64,000 nt of DNA from Manis javanica (Eukaryota > Chordata > Mammalia > Pholidota > Manidae), in assembly GCF_040802235.1 (NCBI RefSeq), contig NC_133158.1, forward strand, positions 41,172,001 to 41,236,000, read 5' to 3'. The notes under the pieces are model-generated. The model did not search any database and was not told where the DNA came from. It saw nothing but the letters and a program-made list of their open reading frames with translations. Every line of letters begins with the position of its first letter. The stretch's first letter is position 1. The position numbers and the translations under genes were made by a program. Positions 23,096-36,799 of this stretch are shown here, in pieces.

Positions 23096-24239
23096 TGGAG
23101 CACATTTTACTGATCTAAGCAGCAGAGCTGAAACCCATGCTCTCCAGACACACTGTGACATCCCATGTCTGCCTTGACTGTGGTCCTGGCCGCAGGTCAA
23201 AGTCCTGGTCTGGTTCCTTCCATTGAGCCCATGTCAAAACTCACCAAAAGGCACTGATTTCAATTCTGGAAAACCCCAGAGGGAATATTAACTCCTAGCA
23301 CAGACCAGGGGTCTGCAGGGCTGCTACTCAGTTTCAAGGCACATTAGAAAATATTCTGTATAATAGAGTAGAATTTTGGCTATTTTAAGCCAGATCTTCC
23401 TTTTTTATTCCATCTGTTATAATAGGGCAGGCTTATAAAATCAGGTGTCAGAAACACGGGAGTGCCTCTGAGCTGTTCCCCAAATTACTATGCAACTCAG
23501 AAAAGTTTGACTAGTTTAGTTAATTCCATGTGATGCTCTGAGCTCCTTGAAGAGAAGCTGGGAAGGTGCTATTTAAATCAAAGATCTAATTACTGTCCTT
23601 ATGTGAAAGAAACAGCTGTGAACAGTACCTGCTTCAGGGGGCTGCAGTTAAATTTAATTGTTTCTTAGCTTGTATGTTTTCCTATAGTGAGGCTTGGTGC
23701 TGGTACCTGTGATGTAAGTAAATATGCAAACCCTGCCAGGATGCCAGTGGGAGGTAAGAAGATGATGCTTCCATTTACTGACCACTTCCTCAGGGCTGAA
23801 GGCATTTGGGATGTTTTCTCATTCCCTTGTTCTGGCCTGGCACCAGGGTAGCCCTGCTGTGGACATCACTACACTCTACTCCCCCTTGCTGGCTCTGCCC
23901 ACCCTATCCCTGATCTTCAGCACCACGGACAGCTCTAGAGTCTTCCACTGGGGCGCAAAACTTCCAGCCTAGCTCAGCCCAGATCTTTTGTTCCATGCCC
24001 ACATTTTTCCAACTCACACATTTAGACCATGGACCAACCACACTCTCATGGGCTCTCAGCATGACCATCATCCACAGCTGAGAAGGTGTCATGGTCAGGA
24101 GGTGCCAGAAGAACCTTCCTGAGTCTCTAAACCCCAGATCCACCAGAACAATCATCATTGGTCACACAGAGAGAGCTGAGCGCCAGCACCCCCTAAGAGC
24201 TAAACTGCTGATGGGGAGAGCCAACCATGCATCAAAATT
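23096..24239. other. Intergenic, nothing recognised
   Basis: Unique, moderately AT-rich sequence. No open frame of note and no clear repeat family were seen. Confidence 0.5.
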
Positions 24240-25857
24240 AGAGAGAAAGAGAGAATAACTTAGAATTTAATGCTCCATTTGATATTTTTTAAAAAAAGCC
24301 CCAGTGATAGCCACTTTCAGAATGGCAGTAAAAGAACCTCCAAAAATCTGTTCCTCCACAAAAGCGATGAGAACATTGGCAAAAATATGAAAATCAACTT
24401 TTTCAGAACTCTGGAAATTAACCAAACAAAGGTTTGCAACAATCTGAGAAACATTTATTCAAGAAAAACAGCTGAATCTTAGAAAAAGCAAGGAGCTTTG
24501 TGGCATTTTAGCTTGCTCTATTCCCAACTCTCTCCTCATCAAATTAGTAATCTTGAAAACCAACAGATTCATAGTCACAGTAGCCATGAAAACCAGTAGT
24601 ATAGCACCCTCAGGAGGGGTCAGAGTAGGTATGGAGCTCTCAAAAAGCCCCATTTCCTGATAATCTTCATTATTTGACTGATCTGGTAGCTCCCTGGAAA
24701 CCCCCCCCCACTTGCAGGACTTGTCTTTATTTGACCTGACTCAGGCCTTTTGTGAATAGTTTTTTTTCATGAGACAATTGTTGGAGACAGTGACAACTGT
24801 TTAACATCACAGCTGCATGAAGCAATATTACCTCAGTTGAGCAAACAACAAGTTGACCAAAAACTTAAAAGGAAAAACGGGAATGCCATGTCCATAGGGC
24901 ATATCTCAAGACCCTGAAATTTTTCTAGGAATCCAGAAATTAGAAATCACTAACAGAAAGAAATTTGTGAAATTCACAAAAATGTGGAAATTAAACAACC
25001 CACTATTCATCAATGGGTAAAAAAAATAAATAATAAAATAAGTTAGAAAACATTTTGAGATACAGTGCTGTAGTGCTGGAGGGAAATTTATTATTGTAAA
25101 TACCTCTATTAAAAAGAGAAGAAAGATCTCAAAGTCAGTAACCTAAACTTCTATCTGAAGAAACAAGAAAAAGAAGAACAAACTAAACCTGAAGCAAACA
25201 GAAAGAAGGAAATAATAAAGATGAGGGAGGAAATAAATGACATGGAGAATAGAAAACTGATTGACAAAATCAATGAAACCAAAAGTTGGCTCATTGAAAA
25301 GATCAACAAATTGATGCACTTTTACCTAGACTGACGAAGAAAGACAGAAGACTCAAATTCTAGAATAAGAAATAAAAGAGGAGACATTGCTACCAACCTT
25401 ACAGAAACAAAAAGGATTATAAGGAAATACTATGAATTCCAAAAAACTAGATGACCCAGATGAAATGGACAAATTCCTAAAAAGACATAAACCACCAAAA
25501 TTGACTCAAGAAGAAATAGAAAATCTCAATAGACCTATTTAACAAGTAAAGGTACTGAATTTGTCATTTTTTAAAAAGTTACCCACAAATTAAAACTAGG
25601 CCAAGATGGCTGCACTGGCAAATTCTACTAAACATTTAAGGAGTAGTTAAAACCAATCCTTCACAAACTCTTCCAAAAAGTAGATGAGAAGTGAACACTT
25701 CCAACTCATTCTATGAATCCAGTTGTACTCTGATACCAAACCAGGCAAAGACATTGCAAGAAAACTACAGACTAATTATCCTTTATGAAATACATGTAAA
25801 ACTCTTTAACAAAATTCTAGTACACCAAATCCAGCAACATATTAAAAGGATTACACA
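24240..25857 (+). repeat. Older L1, 5' and mid ORF2 region
   Basis: 24270-24960 resembles L1M 5' sequence. 24950-25330 resembles ORF2 with 'gtggaaattaaacaaccc', 'gaccaaaaacttaaaagg'-type blocks and the run 'aaaccaaaagttggctcatt'. The element is broken by many stops. It ends abruptly near 25857, where younger L1 sequence begins. Confidence 0.8.
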
Positions 25858-28127
<2,270 letters not shown>

Positions 28128-28132
28128 AGTAA

Positions 28133-28868
28133 GTGTAGAGTTACCATGTGACCCAACCACTCCACTCCTGGGTAAGTACCCAAGGGAAATGAAAACACAT
28201 TCAGAGAAAAAGAGCGCACAGATGCTCTTAGCAGCATTATTCATAACAGCCAAAGAGTAGAAACAACCCAAATGTCTACCGATGGCTGAACAGATTAGCA
28301 AAAGGGAGCATATCACAAATGGACGGTGATTCCCCCATCAAAGGAATGGAGTCCTGGCACATGTTATGCGTATAGCAGAGTGGCAGGGCAGGGGGCTGAG
28401 CCCAAGCTCCCTCCGTGCACACTAAGATGCACCTGAATTTCCCGTCTACTAGCAGGCCTCTGCCCTGGCACCAGTGCTGTGAAGCAAAGGCAGATAAACT
28501 TGCCAGTGCCTGATATCCTGACCCACACTCCAACATGCAGGAACCCTGAGGCCATGATGCTGAGTGAAATAAGCCCATCACAGAAAGACAGGTGCTGTGT
28601 GAGGCCACTCATCTGAGGCGCTGAGAGTCCCTGGGAGCCGTCAGGATCACCCGGCAGAGAGCTGGCTGTGGGCACCAGGGCTGGGGAGGCGGGTGGAGGA
28701 GTGTTTCATGGGGACAGAGTTTCTGTTTGGGAAGATAGAAAGTTCTGGAGATGGATGGTGAAGATGGTTACACAACATTGTGAATGTACTTAACGCCGCT
28801 GAACTACACTTAAAAATGGTTAAAATGGTAAATCTTATGTTGTCCATTTCACAATTATAAAAAACTGC
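28133..28868 (+). repeat. Older L1, ORF2 end and 3' UTR
   Basis: 'gttaccatgtgacccaacca', 'actcctgggtaagtacccaa', then 'gtgaaataagcccatcacag', 'gggacagagtttctgtttgg' and 'gttaaaatggtaaatctta' follow the order of an L1M ORF2 tail and 3' UTR. It may be the other half of the older element at 24240-25857. Confidence 0.85.
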
Positions 28869-29187
28869 CAGTGCTTTAGCACAATCAAGGCCATAGCCCC
28901 AGACTCCCCTAAGCACTGGATTCTTAGCCACCCCACACCTGCAGCACCGGCGGGGAAGGTAAAATGGCCAACATCATTAAATCTGGGCGCTGGAGTGCCC
29001 CCGCATTCAGCCTCAGCAGACGGGCAGAGGGCAGACGGGCACGCCGCGGCTGCTGGGAAAAGCACTGGTGGGGCTGCGCTGCACCGAACTAGCTGCTGCT
29101 TGCACAGCACTTCGGTTTTTCTGGAAGGAATGTTGGTCATTCGCACTCAGGTGCTGGGAAGACGTCTCCTGAAAAGGGAACCCTGAG

Positions 29188-29248
29188 CCTGTCACTCAAG
29201 GACCTGTCACTCCAAGGACCTGTCATTCCAAGACCTGTCACTCCAAGG
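29188..29248. repeat. Short tandem repeat, 15-16-bp unit, four copies
   Basis: Units of the form CCTGTCACTCCAAGGA lie at 29188-29202, 29203-29218, 29219-29233 and 29234-29248, with single-base differences. Confidence 0.9.
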
Positions 29249-29639
29249 CAAAGGTGGACAGTGATTGTTGTTGGTGATGTAAAAACTTTCAAGCAAAAAT
29301 TTCAAAACTTTAGAGAACCTGGATCTACCTCTATGAGCTTGACAGCTTCAGATCCTTAGGGACTTACTGCCGAGGCGGGTGGAGATATTAATGAAGGTGA
29401 TGTCTTGTTATTACATAATGAACATGTCAGCACGGGGGGCGGGTCTGCATAACTCAGCAAACCACTGTCTTCCAAGCGACCCGTGCACAGCCGCAGGTGC
29501 GTTCCGGGTGTCTGACAGACCAGTGGGTTTTAATGTCACAATGTGAAATGAACAGTTCACTGAAGGGTTTCAGATGCCATGCTGCAAGGCGGCCCTGGTG
29601 ATCTGGTGTCATGCCAAAGAACACCCACAAGCACCTGAA

Positions 29640-29825
29640 AAGGCCGCTGACACCCTCCTCCTCCTTCCAGCTCTACATCTGTGAGGCCAGATCCTCTTCG
29701 TGTGCATTTGCATGCACTCAGACTCCGGCCTCGAGAACCCAGAGAAATAAATGTTGCTGCTCATAACCCTTGGCCCATGGCACTTTGTTGCAGCAGCCAG
29801 AGGTGGCGAAGACAGACCATGAAGT
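29640..29825 (+). repeat. MaLR-type LTR 3' end
   Basis: 'cagactccggcctcgagaac', 'ccagagaaataaatgttgct' and 'catggcactttgttgcagca' match the 3' end of an MLT1-class LTR, including its AATAAA. Confidence 0.6.
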
Positions 29826-29834
29826 CATCATAAC

Positions 29835-30975
29835 TGTTTCTGGACATATCGTTTCATTTATCTTGATAAAAACGTAGGAGAACAAATGCTGGCCCGGAGG
29901 GCAGTTGTATATTTTGCTTTATAAGAAGCTACCAGGTCGGTTACCAAAGGCTTTGCCGTTTCCCACGCCCATCAGCAGTGTAGGGAGCTCCCGCTGCTCT
30001 GCTTAGCCATTCTGATGATGTTTAGGGGCAGCTCATGGTGGTTTTTACTTCCTTTTCCTTGATGCCTAGTGAAGTCGAACACCTCTTCATGTGTTTGTTG
30101 CCCATCTGTGTATCTTTTAGGAAGTGTCTGCTTAAGTCCTTTGCCCATTTCTTAACTGAGTTGTCTTTCATTGTTGAGTTGTAGGAATTCTTTGCAGATA
30201 CTGAACCCCAGGCCTTTGACAAACATATATTTTACAAATATTTTCTCTTGGTCTGTGGCTTGCCTATTTATTTTTCAATGATGTCTTCTGATGAGCAGAA
30301 ATTTTTAATTTTGCTTAAGTCTAATACATGAAATTTTCTTTTAACGTTATTGCTTTCTATATACTTTCTAAGACACCAGCCCCCAAGTCAAAAAGTATTC
30401 TCCTTTGTTTACTTCTATAAGATTTATAGTTTTTTAGCTTTTAGTGTTAGGTCTAGGATCCATCTCAGTTTAATTTTTTACTATGGTGTGAAGGAGGGAT
30501 CAAGTCTCATTATTTTCCATGTGGACATCTAATAGTTTCAGAACTATTTGTTAAAAAGATTTTCTCACTCCCAATTAGATTGCTTTAGTACCCTTGCTGA
30601 AAATCAAAGTGTAGTATGAATGGGGGTCTATTTCTAGGCTCTCTGCTTTGCCCCACTGATGTACAATACTACACTGCCTTGATTACTGTAATTTTATAGT
30701 GGGAACCAAAATCAGATAAAATAAGTCTTCCAACTGTTCTTTTTTAAGGTACCTTTGGGTATTCTAGGTCCTTTGCATTTCCTTATAAATTTTAAAACCA
30801 GTTTGTCAATTTCTCCAACAAAAGCTTGCTGGGATTTTGCATTAAATCAATAGATCAATTTATGAAGAACTGACTTCTTAAAAATGTTGATTCTTCCAAA
30901 TCACTGAGCATGGTATAGCTTTCCAATTATTTAGGTCTTCTTTAATTTCTCTCAGCATGTCACTTTTTATGTAGA
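29835..30975 (-). repeat. Old L1 ORF2 fragment, reverse orientation
   Basis: Reversed L1 ORF2: 'tttgcccatttcttaactga', 'gttgagttgtaggaattct', 'aatattttctcttggtctgt', 'aagattttctcactcccaat', 'cagtttgtcaatttctccaa' and 'tggtatagctttccaattat'. About 1.1 kb and heavily diverged. Confidence 0.9.
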
Positions 30976-31009
30976 TATATATAAGTGTGTGTGGCTTATT
31001 CATTACTAA

Positions 31010-31200
31010 AATCATAAAATTTCATTGTAAAAACTTGGAATGCAAAAAAGTAGATGATAATAAGCAGAAAAGAAAAAAGAACTCTCCAGACTTCCCCACC
31101 ACTCAGAGGTCGTCGCTGTTAGCATTTCAGTGTATTTCCTACCAGTCCCTTTCCTATGCATAGACGTTGTTTGTTTTACATAGCTGTGTTAATCATGCTA
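31010..31200. repeat. Ancient interspersed repeat, family not named
   Basis: 'cccaccactcagaggtcgtc', 'gctgttagcatttcagtgta' and 'tttcctaccagtccctttcc' recall a mammal-wide repeat seen in many genomes. I cannot name it with confidence. Confidence 0.35.
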
Positions 31201-32394
31201 GAAAATTGTACACTTTGCGTTTATGATGCAAGCATACGGTAGCAAACTGTGCAGGTGCCTGGCCCACATGCTCTTGGTCTTCTCCAAAGCTGTTCCAACC
31301 CCTGTTCCTTGCATCTCTGCCTAAGTGTGTCTCCAGCCATGGAGCCTGCCTGGGCAGCACATGGGCTGCTGGAAGCACTGGGGAGCTGACACCCCAGGAT
31401 CAGACAGGGTGGTGGGTGGCTGCCGCAGCTGCCTGGCTGCCTTGTGCAGCCATCTGAGGCATGCCCTCAGGGTCCCGGGGTCCCACCCGCTCCATGCTCC
31501 CAAGAGCTCTCCTCTCCTCTGGCCCCAAATTCCAACTAACACTCCCAGGGGCTGCCTCTGCGCCCCACGTTGGATTTGGCAGGAACCCACACTAAGACAC
31601 ATTTCCCCCAGGTTATCTTAATTCTTTGGAAACATTTGTTTTGGTCACTGTATTATATTCCGCCCAACATAGTTACAATTGTCTCCTCAACCATCCCCTC
31701 CTTCTGGCGAGCTGTTTACTCTCACAGAAGTGCCGTGAAGAACAGAGTAATAATGCTTTTTTGGTATTTGGAGTAACTTCCTAAGGCTCTTTTCCCAGAA
31801 CAGGAATATTTTTATGGCTCTGAATTCATGCTGCCGAAATGCTCGTCTGGAAGAATTAAAGTGACTCAGAGTCCTACAAGGGACTCCTTTGCTAAGTGGC
31901 CCTTTTTTCTGAAGAGGAACCAGCATCTACTTTAAGTTTATGGTGAGGGAAAATAAAATCTGAGTGATTTTTTTTTCCATTTCAGAGGATTTGAAGAAAA
32001 ACAGACGCACGCTGATTTTCATGGGCTCCTCTGTTTCTCTTATGCAGCAGGCGGCTGCTGTTTCTGTCAAGGAGGGGAAGCTGTGTCCCCCGCAGAGATG
32101 GTGCCGTCCGGGCCAGGAGCTGGGGCTGCCCTGTATTTGCAGCAACTCGAGAACATTTCGCTGAAGGCCAGGGTATGGGAACAAATTTCTTTTTTGTTTT
32201 CAAGTGTTTTTTCACTTGGCCAAGGAATGTAATAAGGTGACTAAATGTGTGTAGGTCAGAAATCTGGCTTATGAGAAATAGATTATTAAAAGTTAGCTGC
32301 TTTTCATCTCAGTAGCCAAATAATTCCACCAGATTGTCTCTTGGCATCAACCTCATCCTAGCAGAGCAGGACTTGAGACGATCACTTTGCTTTG

Positions 32395-32850
32395 AGTTGG
32401 TCACGGTGAAGAGAATAATAGCCACCCGAAGACACCCCCATCCTCTTCCCAGAACCCGTGATTATGTGACCAAAGATGCTTGGCAGATGGGGTTCAGTTA
32501 AAGCTGAGGAGACTTCCTGGATTGTCTGGATGGACCCAATGTAATCGCAAGGTTCCTTGCAGGAGGGAGGCTGAGGGTCAGAGTAAGAGGAAGTATGATG
32601 GGAGGGGCAAAGGTCAGAGGGAAGATGCACAAGGAAGGAGAGGCCTTGAGCCGAGGAATGTGGGTCGCTGTGGAAGCCAGCGAAGCTCTGCGGGAAGTGA
32701 TTTTCCCCAGAGCCTCCAGGAGGAAAACAGCCTTGTCAAAACCTTGATTCTGACCTCCAAAAGTGTAAGAATAAATCCGTGTTGTTCTAAGCCACCAAGT
32801 CTGTGCTCATCTGCTAGAGCAGCCGCAGGAAACTCATGCAGCTACTTTCG
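32395..32850 (+). repeat. MLT1-type LTR (ERVL-MaLR), near full length
   Basis: 'cccagaacccgtgattatgt', 'tggcagatggggttcagtta', 'cctggattgtctggatggac', 'ccaatgtaatcgcaaggttc', then 'aaaaccttgattctgacctc' and 'ttgttctaagccaccaagtc'. This is the standard MLT1 order in forward orientation. Confidence 0.9.
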
Positions 32851-34499
32851 GCTCTCATCTGTTTATCAAAGACCCTCATAAAAATTCCTCAATGGGAAAA
32901 TCTCTTGTAGAAACACCACTTTCTTAAAATGTCCATTACATTAATGCTTAGTATTTTGAGAAATCAACCAGCTTGCCAGAGGCGGTAGCAGCTCTGCAGA
33001 AACTGTCCAGAGGTTGCCGACCCAGGACGGCTCACATGCCTGGGGACCCGGGACAGCCACCCCAAGCAGCCAGTCTGTGCAAGCCTGGGAGAAGGTTGGG
33101 GTGGGGAAAATGGCATCAGGCATTAAACACTAACCAGGAATTTAAAAGAAATGTTAATTCTTTTACATATGCAATGTAAGATAAAGTGTTCCTCTTTATG
33201 CTAGGAAATCACCAGTTAGTTCATGTACTGGGCTTCACCTGTGTAGATGACACGTTAGCCCACATGGCCGCCCATGCAGACACCACCTGCCCTCTACCTC
33301 AGGAGAGGGAGAAAGGATGGGGGGTGGGGGTGCCTGCTGTCCTGTACAAGGCCTCGCAGCTCCGTGGCAGTGCTTGCCAGAAACCTCTACTCACCGCTCC
33401 AAATTCAGCTCCTTCAGCCCCAAAAAGCAGCACAAGCACCACCATGTACAGAGTGTGTTGGTCACTCCCCCTGCCAGCCCTGGACCACCTGGGACCGCCA
33501 ACACCTTGATTTAATTTGTTCTTTTCCTTTAAAAAATCTGCTTAAAATGAGGAGAGGAGGGCTGTCCCTGTGCCCCACACCTGTGTCTGCACGGATCTTG
33601 TGACTCTGGTTCTTGCCTTTGAACCACTGTGTAATGCTCCCCTGTAAGAATAAACCTGTCTACTCAGCCCCGTTCTGGGTGGCCCCACCAGTCAGGGCGT
33701 CCTGGGGTGGGCATCCTGGGTGGGTCCCCATCCCACAGCAGACAGAACCGGCCTGCCAACAGGCTGAGTCTGAGGCGGTGCCGTGGTCTCTCCGGGTTGG
33801 TGTTGTGTCTTTGCCCATCTCTTCGATGGTTGTCTGTGTTCCCAGAGCTTCTCTTCCTCCTGCATCAATTCTGATAAATTATTGTTTCGGTTTTTAGCAA
33901 TTGGCCTTTCTGTTCATATTTATTAATATGCTTGTATGAAGTTGTCCAAAAAGTCCCCTCTCGTAACGCTCCTTCTACAGCTATGTCTCCTTTTTGTTCG
34001 TGTCATCTGTTCTTCAAGGGCTTAGAGAGGCCCAGAGCCCTGGGCAAGTCCAGACTAGATTCGACGCGCACAGAGAGCGGCCCCATTGAGGAGCAGGGCC
34101 AGCTGTTCTTAGGCTGATCTACAGAGAAATGTTCGTCAGTGACCCCCTGGTCTCTGGTACGTTGCCCGTGGAGCAGAGGCGACCAAGTGCCGGGGCTCAA
34201 CCACCAGGAAGGAACCGGATGGAGCAGGACAGGACAGCTCCCTGCCTTCCCCTGCATCCCACCAGGAGAGGAAGGGCCACGTCTCAGGGGTGGTCTGGGG
34301 GCCCTAGGCAGAACTTCCCTCTGAGATTGTCCAGAGGCCGGACACATCATGCCTGAGGGGGCGGGGAGAATGGGACCTGAGGATGCAGCTGCTCAGCCTC
34401 AGCATTCCACGCGGTGCCGAGCAGGTGCCCCGGCTGCAGCTGGTCCTCAGTGCCAGGCAGCTGACCCTCCAGCCTGAGTTATGGGGAGCACACATTGCC

Positions 34500-34690
34500 A
34501 GGATTACCATTTATGGGGCACAGAAGTCCTGAGCTGTGACTTACCTACACTTTGCCATTGAGTCACCAAAGTCTCACTACACTTACTTTACAGGTGGGGA
34601 AGCTGAGGCCCAGGACGGTGAAGCTGCCCACCCACAGCCCACAGCAGGGAGGCACAGGGGACCTGGACCCAGATCATCTGGCCCAAAATG
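34500..34690 (-). repeat. MIR SINE, reverse orientation
   Basis: 'cactacacttactttacagg', 'tggggaagctgaggcccagg' and 'aggggacctggacccagatc' follow the reversed MIR consensus. Confidence 0.75.
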
Positions 34691-34699
34691 TGCAGGATG

Positions 34700-36530
34700 C
34701 CCCTCCCACTGGGTGCCTGCAGTGCATCCATAGGACAGTGTGGTGCTGGTGACAGGGCTGGTGTCTTTGAAGACGCTCAAGGACAGCGCTGCTGGGAAAG
34801 GACAGCCACCCCAACAACCGCCCCCAGGAGGCACTAGTCAGGACCCAGGGGAGGGGTGCAGGAGGGTGAGACCCCGTGACCCTGTGTCACCCACAGGTGA
34901 GTGGCGACTCTGTTCTCCTGCCCACACTCAGACACCCTGAGGACCCACTCAGCAACAACTCTGGGAACCATGCACAGAACGAATGCTGCCCAGCTGGCGT
35001 GTGATTCACCATCGCAACAGAAGCTGACAGCTACTTAGGGAAGAGAAATCAGACATTTGCAGTGACGGCTGCAATGGGATTGGCCTGGTTTGCCGGAAGG
35101 ATGATAAAGAGAAAGGAGGACGTGTGGGGGGGGTCCAGGACTGTCTGTCTGCTCGGAGATGGGGACAGCGTGGCCCGTGGGCGTGGGCCTCCCAACACAC
35201 CCTCAGTGCAGAGAGGAAGGCACCAAGGGCCCAGCGCCAACCAGCACCCCAACCTGTTCTGGCCATGCAGGTCCGTTCTCAGCCCAGCCCCAGGCTGGGG
35301 GGGAAGGCAGAAAGGCTCAGAAAAACACCGCAGCACCTGGGGAGAGGCACCAGGCAGCCACTGGGCAGTGGCCGTAGCTGGGCTGGCTGGGTCCTGCTGG
35401 CTGCGGCAGCTGGGTGACCAGACCGGGATGGAAGGAGGAAGGACGGCACTTCCCTGCGGGGCTGGGCTGCGCCCACGGCCACCACCACACCCTATCCCTG
35501 GGATGCGGAGGACAGCAGACGCATTTCCTGATGGCCGCGGGTGCCTTGGCAGGGCTCCAGGCCCTATGTGCCGCCCGGCAGCTGTGTGACCTTCCGGGTC
35601 CCCCCCTAACGAGCAGCGGTGGCCTGCCTGTCACCTTTGTGAGAAGCAAAGGAGCGATGGCTGGTGTGAGTGTGCCGGGTGCCGTGACACATTTCCACAA
35701 ACGGGGTGGTGCAGTGCAGAGCTTTATCGTCTGGAGGCCAGAAATCCTGAATCAAGGTATATGCCGGGACCAGCTCCCCACCAAGCCCACAGCACGGCCT
35801 CCTCGCCCCCACCCTGGCTCTGGGCACCTGAAACCCCCTCCAGATATCTCAGTGCCCACCCTCCACCCCCCAGATTCTGTAAGTGCCATCACCCAGATGC
35901 CCACCCCATGGCCCTGAGAACCTCCAGCGGGTCTGCCTGGCTCCCAGCCACCAGCCAGGGCAGTGCCCAGGTTACAGAGCTGGGGGCTGTGTGAGCAGGT
36001 GGCTGCAGAGGGCACGTGAGCCATGAGCTGGGCAGGAGACAGCCCGGCTTCCCACCCACCTGTGTAGACAGCTGAGGGTGGCAGATGCCAGAGCCAGGGA
36101 CAGTGCAGGCCGGGCAGGGTGGGGTCCCGGGGCCAGGGACAGTGCAGGCCAGGCAGAGGGGGGCTGCTGGCACCCAGGCTCCACTCTGTGCACCCCTGTC
36201 CCTGGCCCTGCTGAACCTGCCGCCAGCTGCTGCACTGCCCAGGGCCTCGGGAGCTGACACCGGCAGAGCACCCAGCTGCCTCCCCTGAGTGTATGTGACG
36301 CCTGCCGAGTGTGGTGGTTCCGCCCTCAGCACCCACGACTCCTGCCCCTGGGGGCTGACTGGCCCGGCCTGGGGAGAGGTGCGTCAGGGGAGGACGCAGA
36401 AGATCTTCCCGATGGTCGGGCCAGCATGCGTCCGTCAGGGCTGGGCGAGGTGGCCAGCACGGCGTCCCATCCCACACGCCCTCAGGACCCACCCCAGCAG
36501 ACCTCCGGAGGCACTCATAAGGCCAGGAAC
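34700..36530. other. Intergenic, GC-rich, no gene seen
   Basis: Unique GC-rich sequence apart from the tandem repeat at 36093-36170. A 282-codon open frame on the minus strand (35752-36600) runs through that tandem repeat and a MIR edge and resembles no known protein. No exon-like frame with plausible splice sites was recognised. Confidence 0.55.
36093..36170. repeat. Tandem duplication, 39-bp unit, two copies
   Basis: 'gccagggacagtgcaggc' occurs at 36093-36110 and again at 36132-36149, with related G-rich sequence after each copy. Confidence 0.8.
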
Positions 36531-36539
36531 AGGGAGGGC

Positions 36540-36700
36540 CTGCACCTATTGAGCGCCTACTATGCGCGCCCAGTGAACCATCTTTAAGCAGCCTCTTCAA
36601 AACAATCCCAAAAGGTAAGCATATTATTTTATAGTATTATTTTCACTTCACTGATAAGAAAATTGAAGTAGACTGAATAAAGAGCTAGAAGACCCCATCC
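36540..36700 (-). repeat. MIR SINE, reverse orientation
   Basis: 'cacctattgagcgcctacta' followed by 'tattttcacttcactgataa' and 'gaaaattgaagtagactg' is a diverged reversed MIR. Confidence 0.65.
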
Positions 36701-36799
36701 TGTTGACGACAGGTGACCACTCTGACCCCAGTGTCCTCACCTCTAGGATGAGAATGGTGACAACGGCCCAGCCTCCCTCTGAAGGTGCCAGTGCTCAGT

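Noticed and set aside
35752..36600. 282-codon open frame, minus strand
   Set aside because: Crosses a tandem repeat and a MIR edge and contains repeated peptide units caused by the 39-bp repeat. Not a gene.
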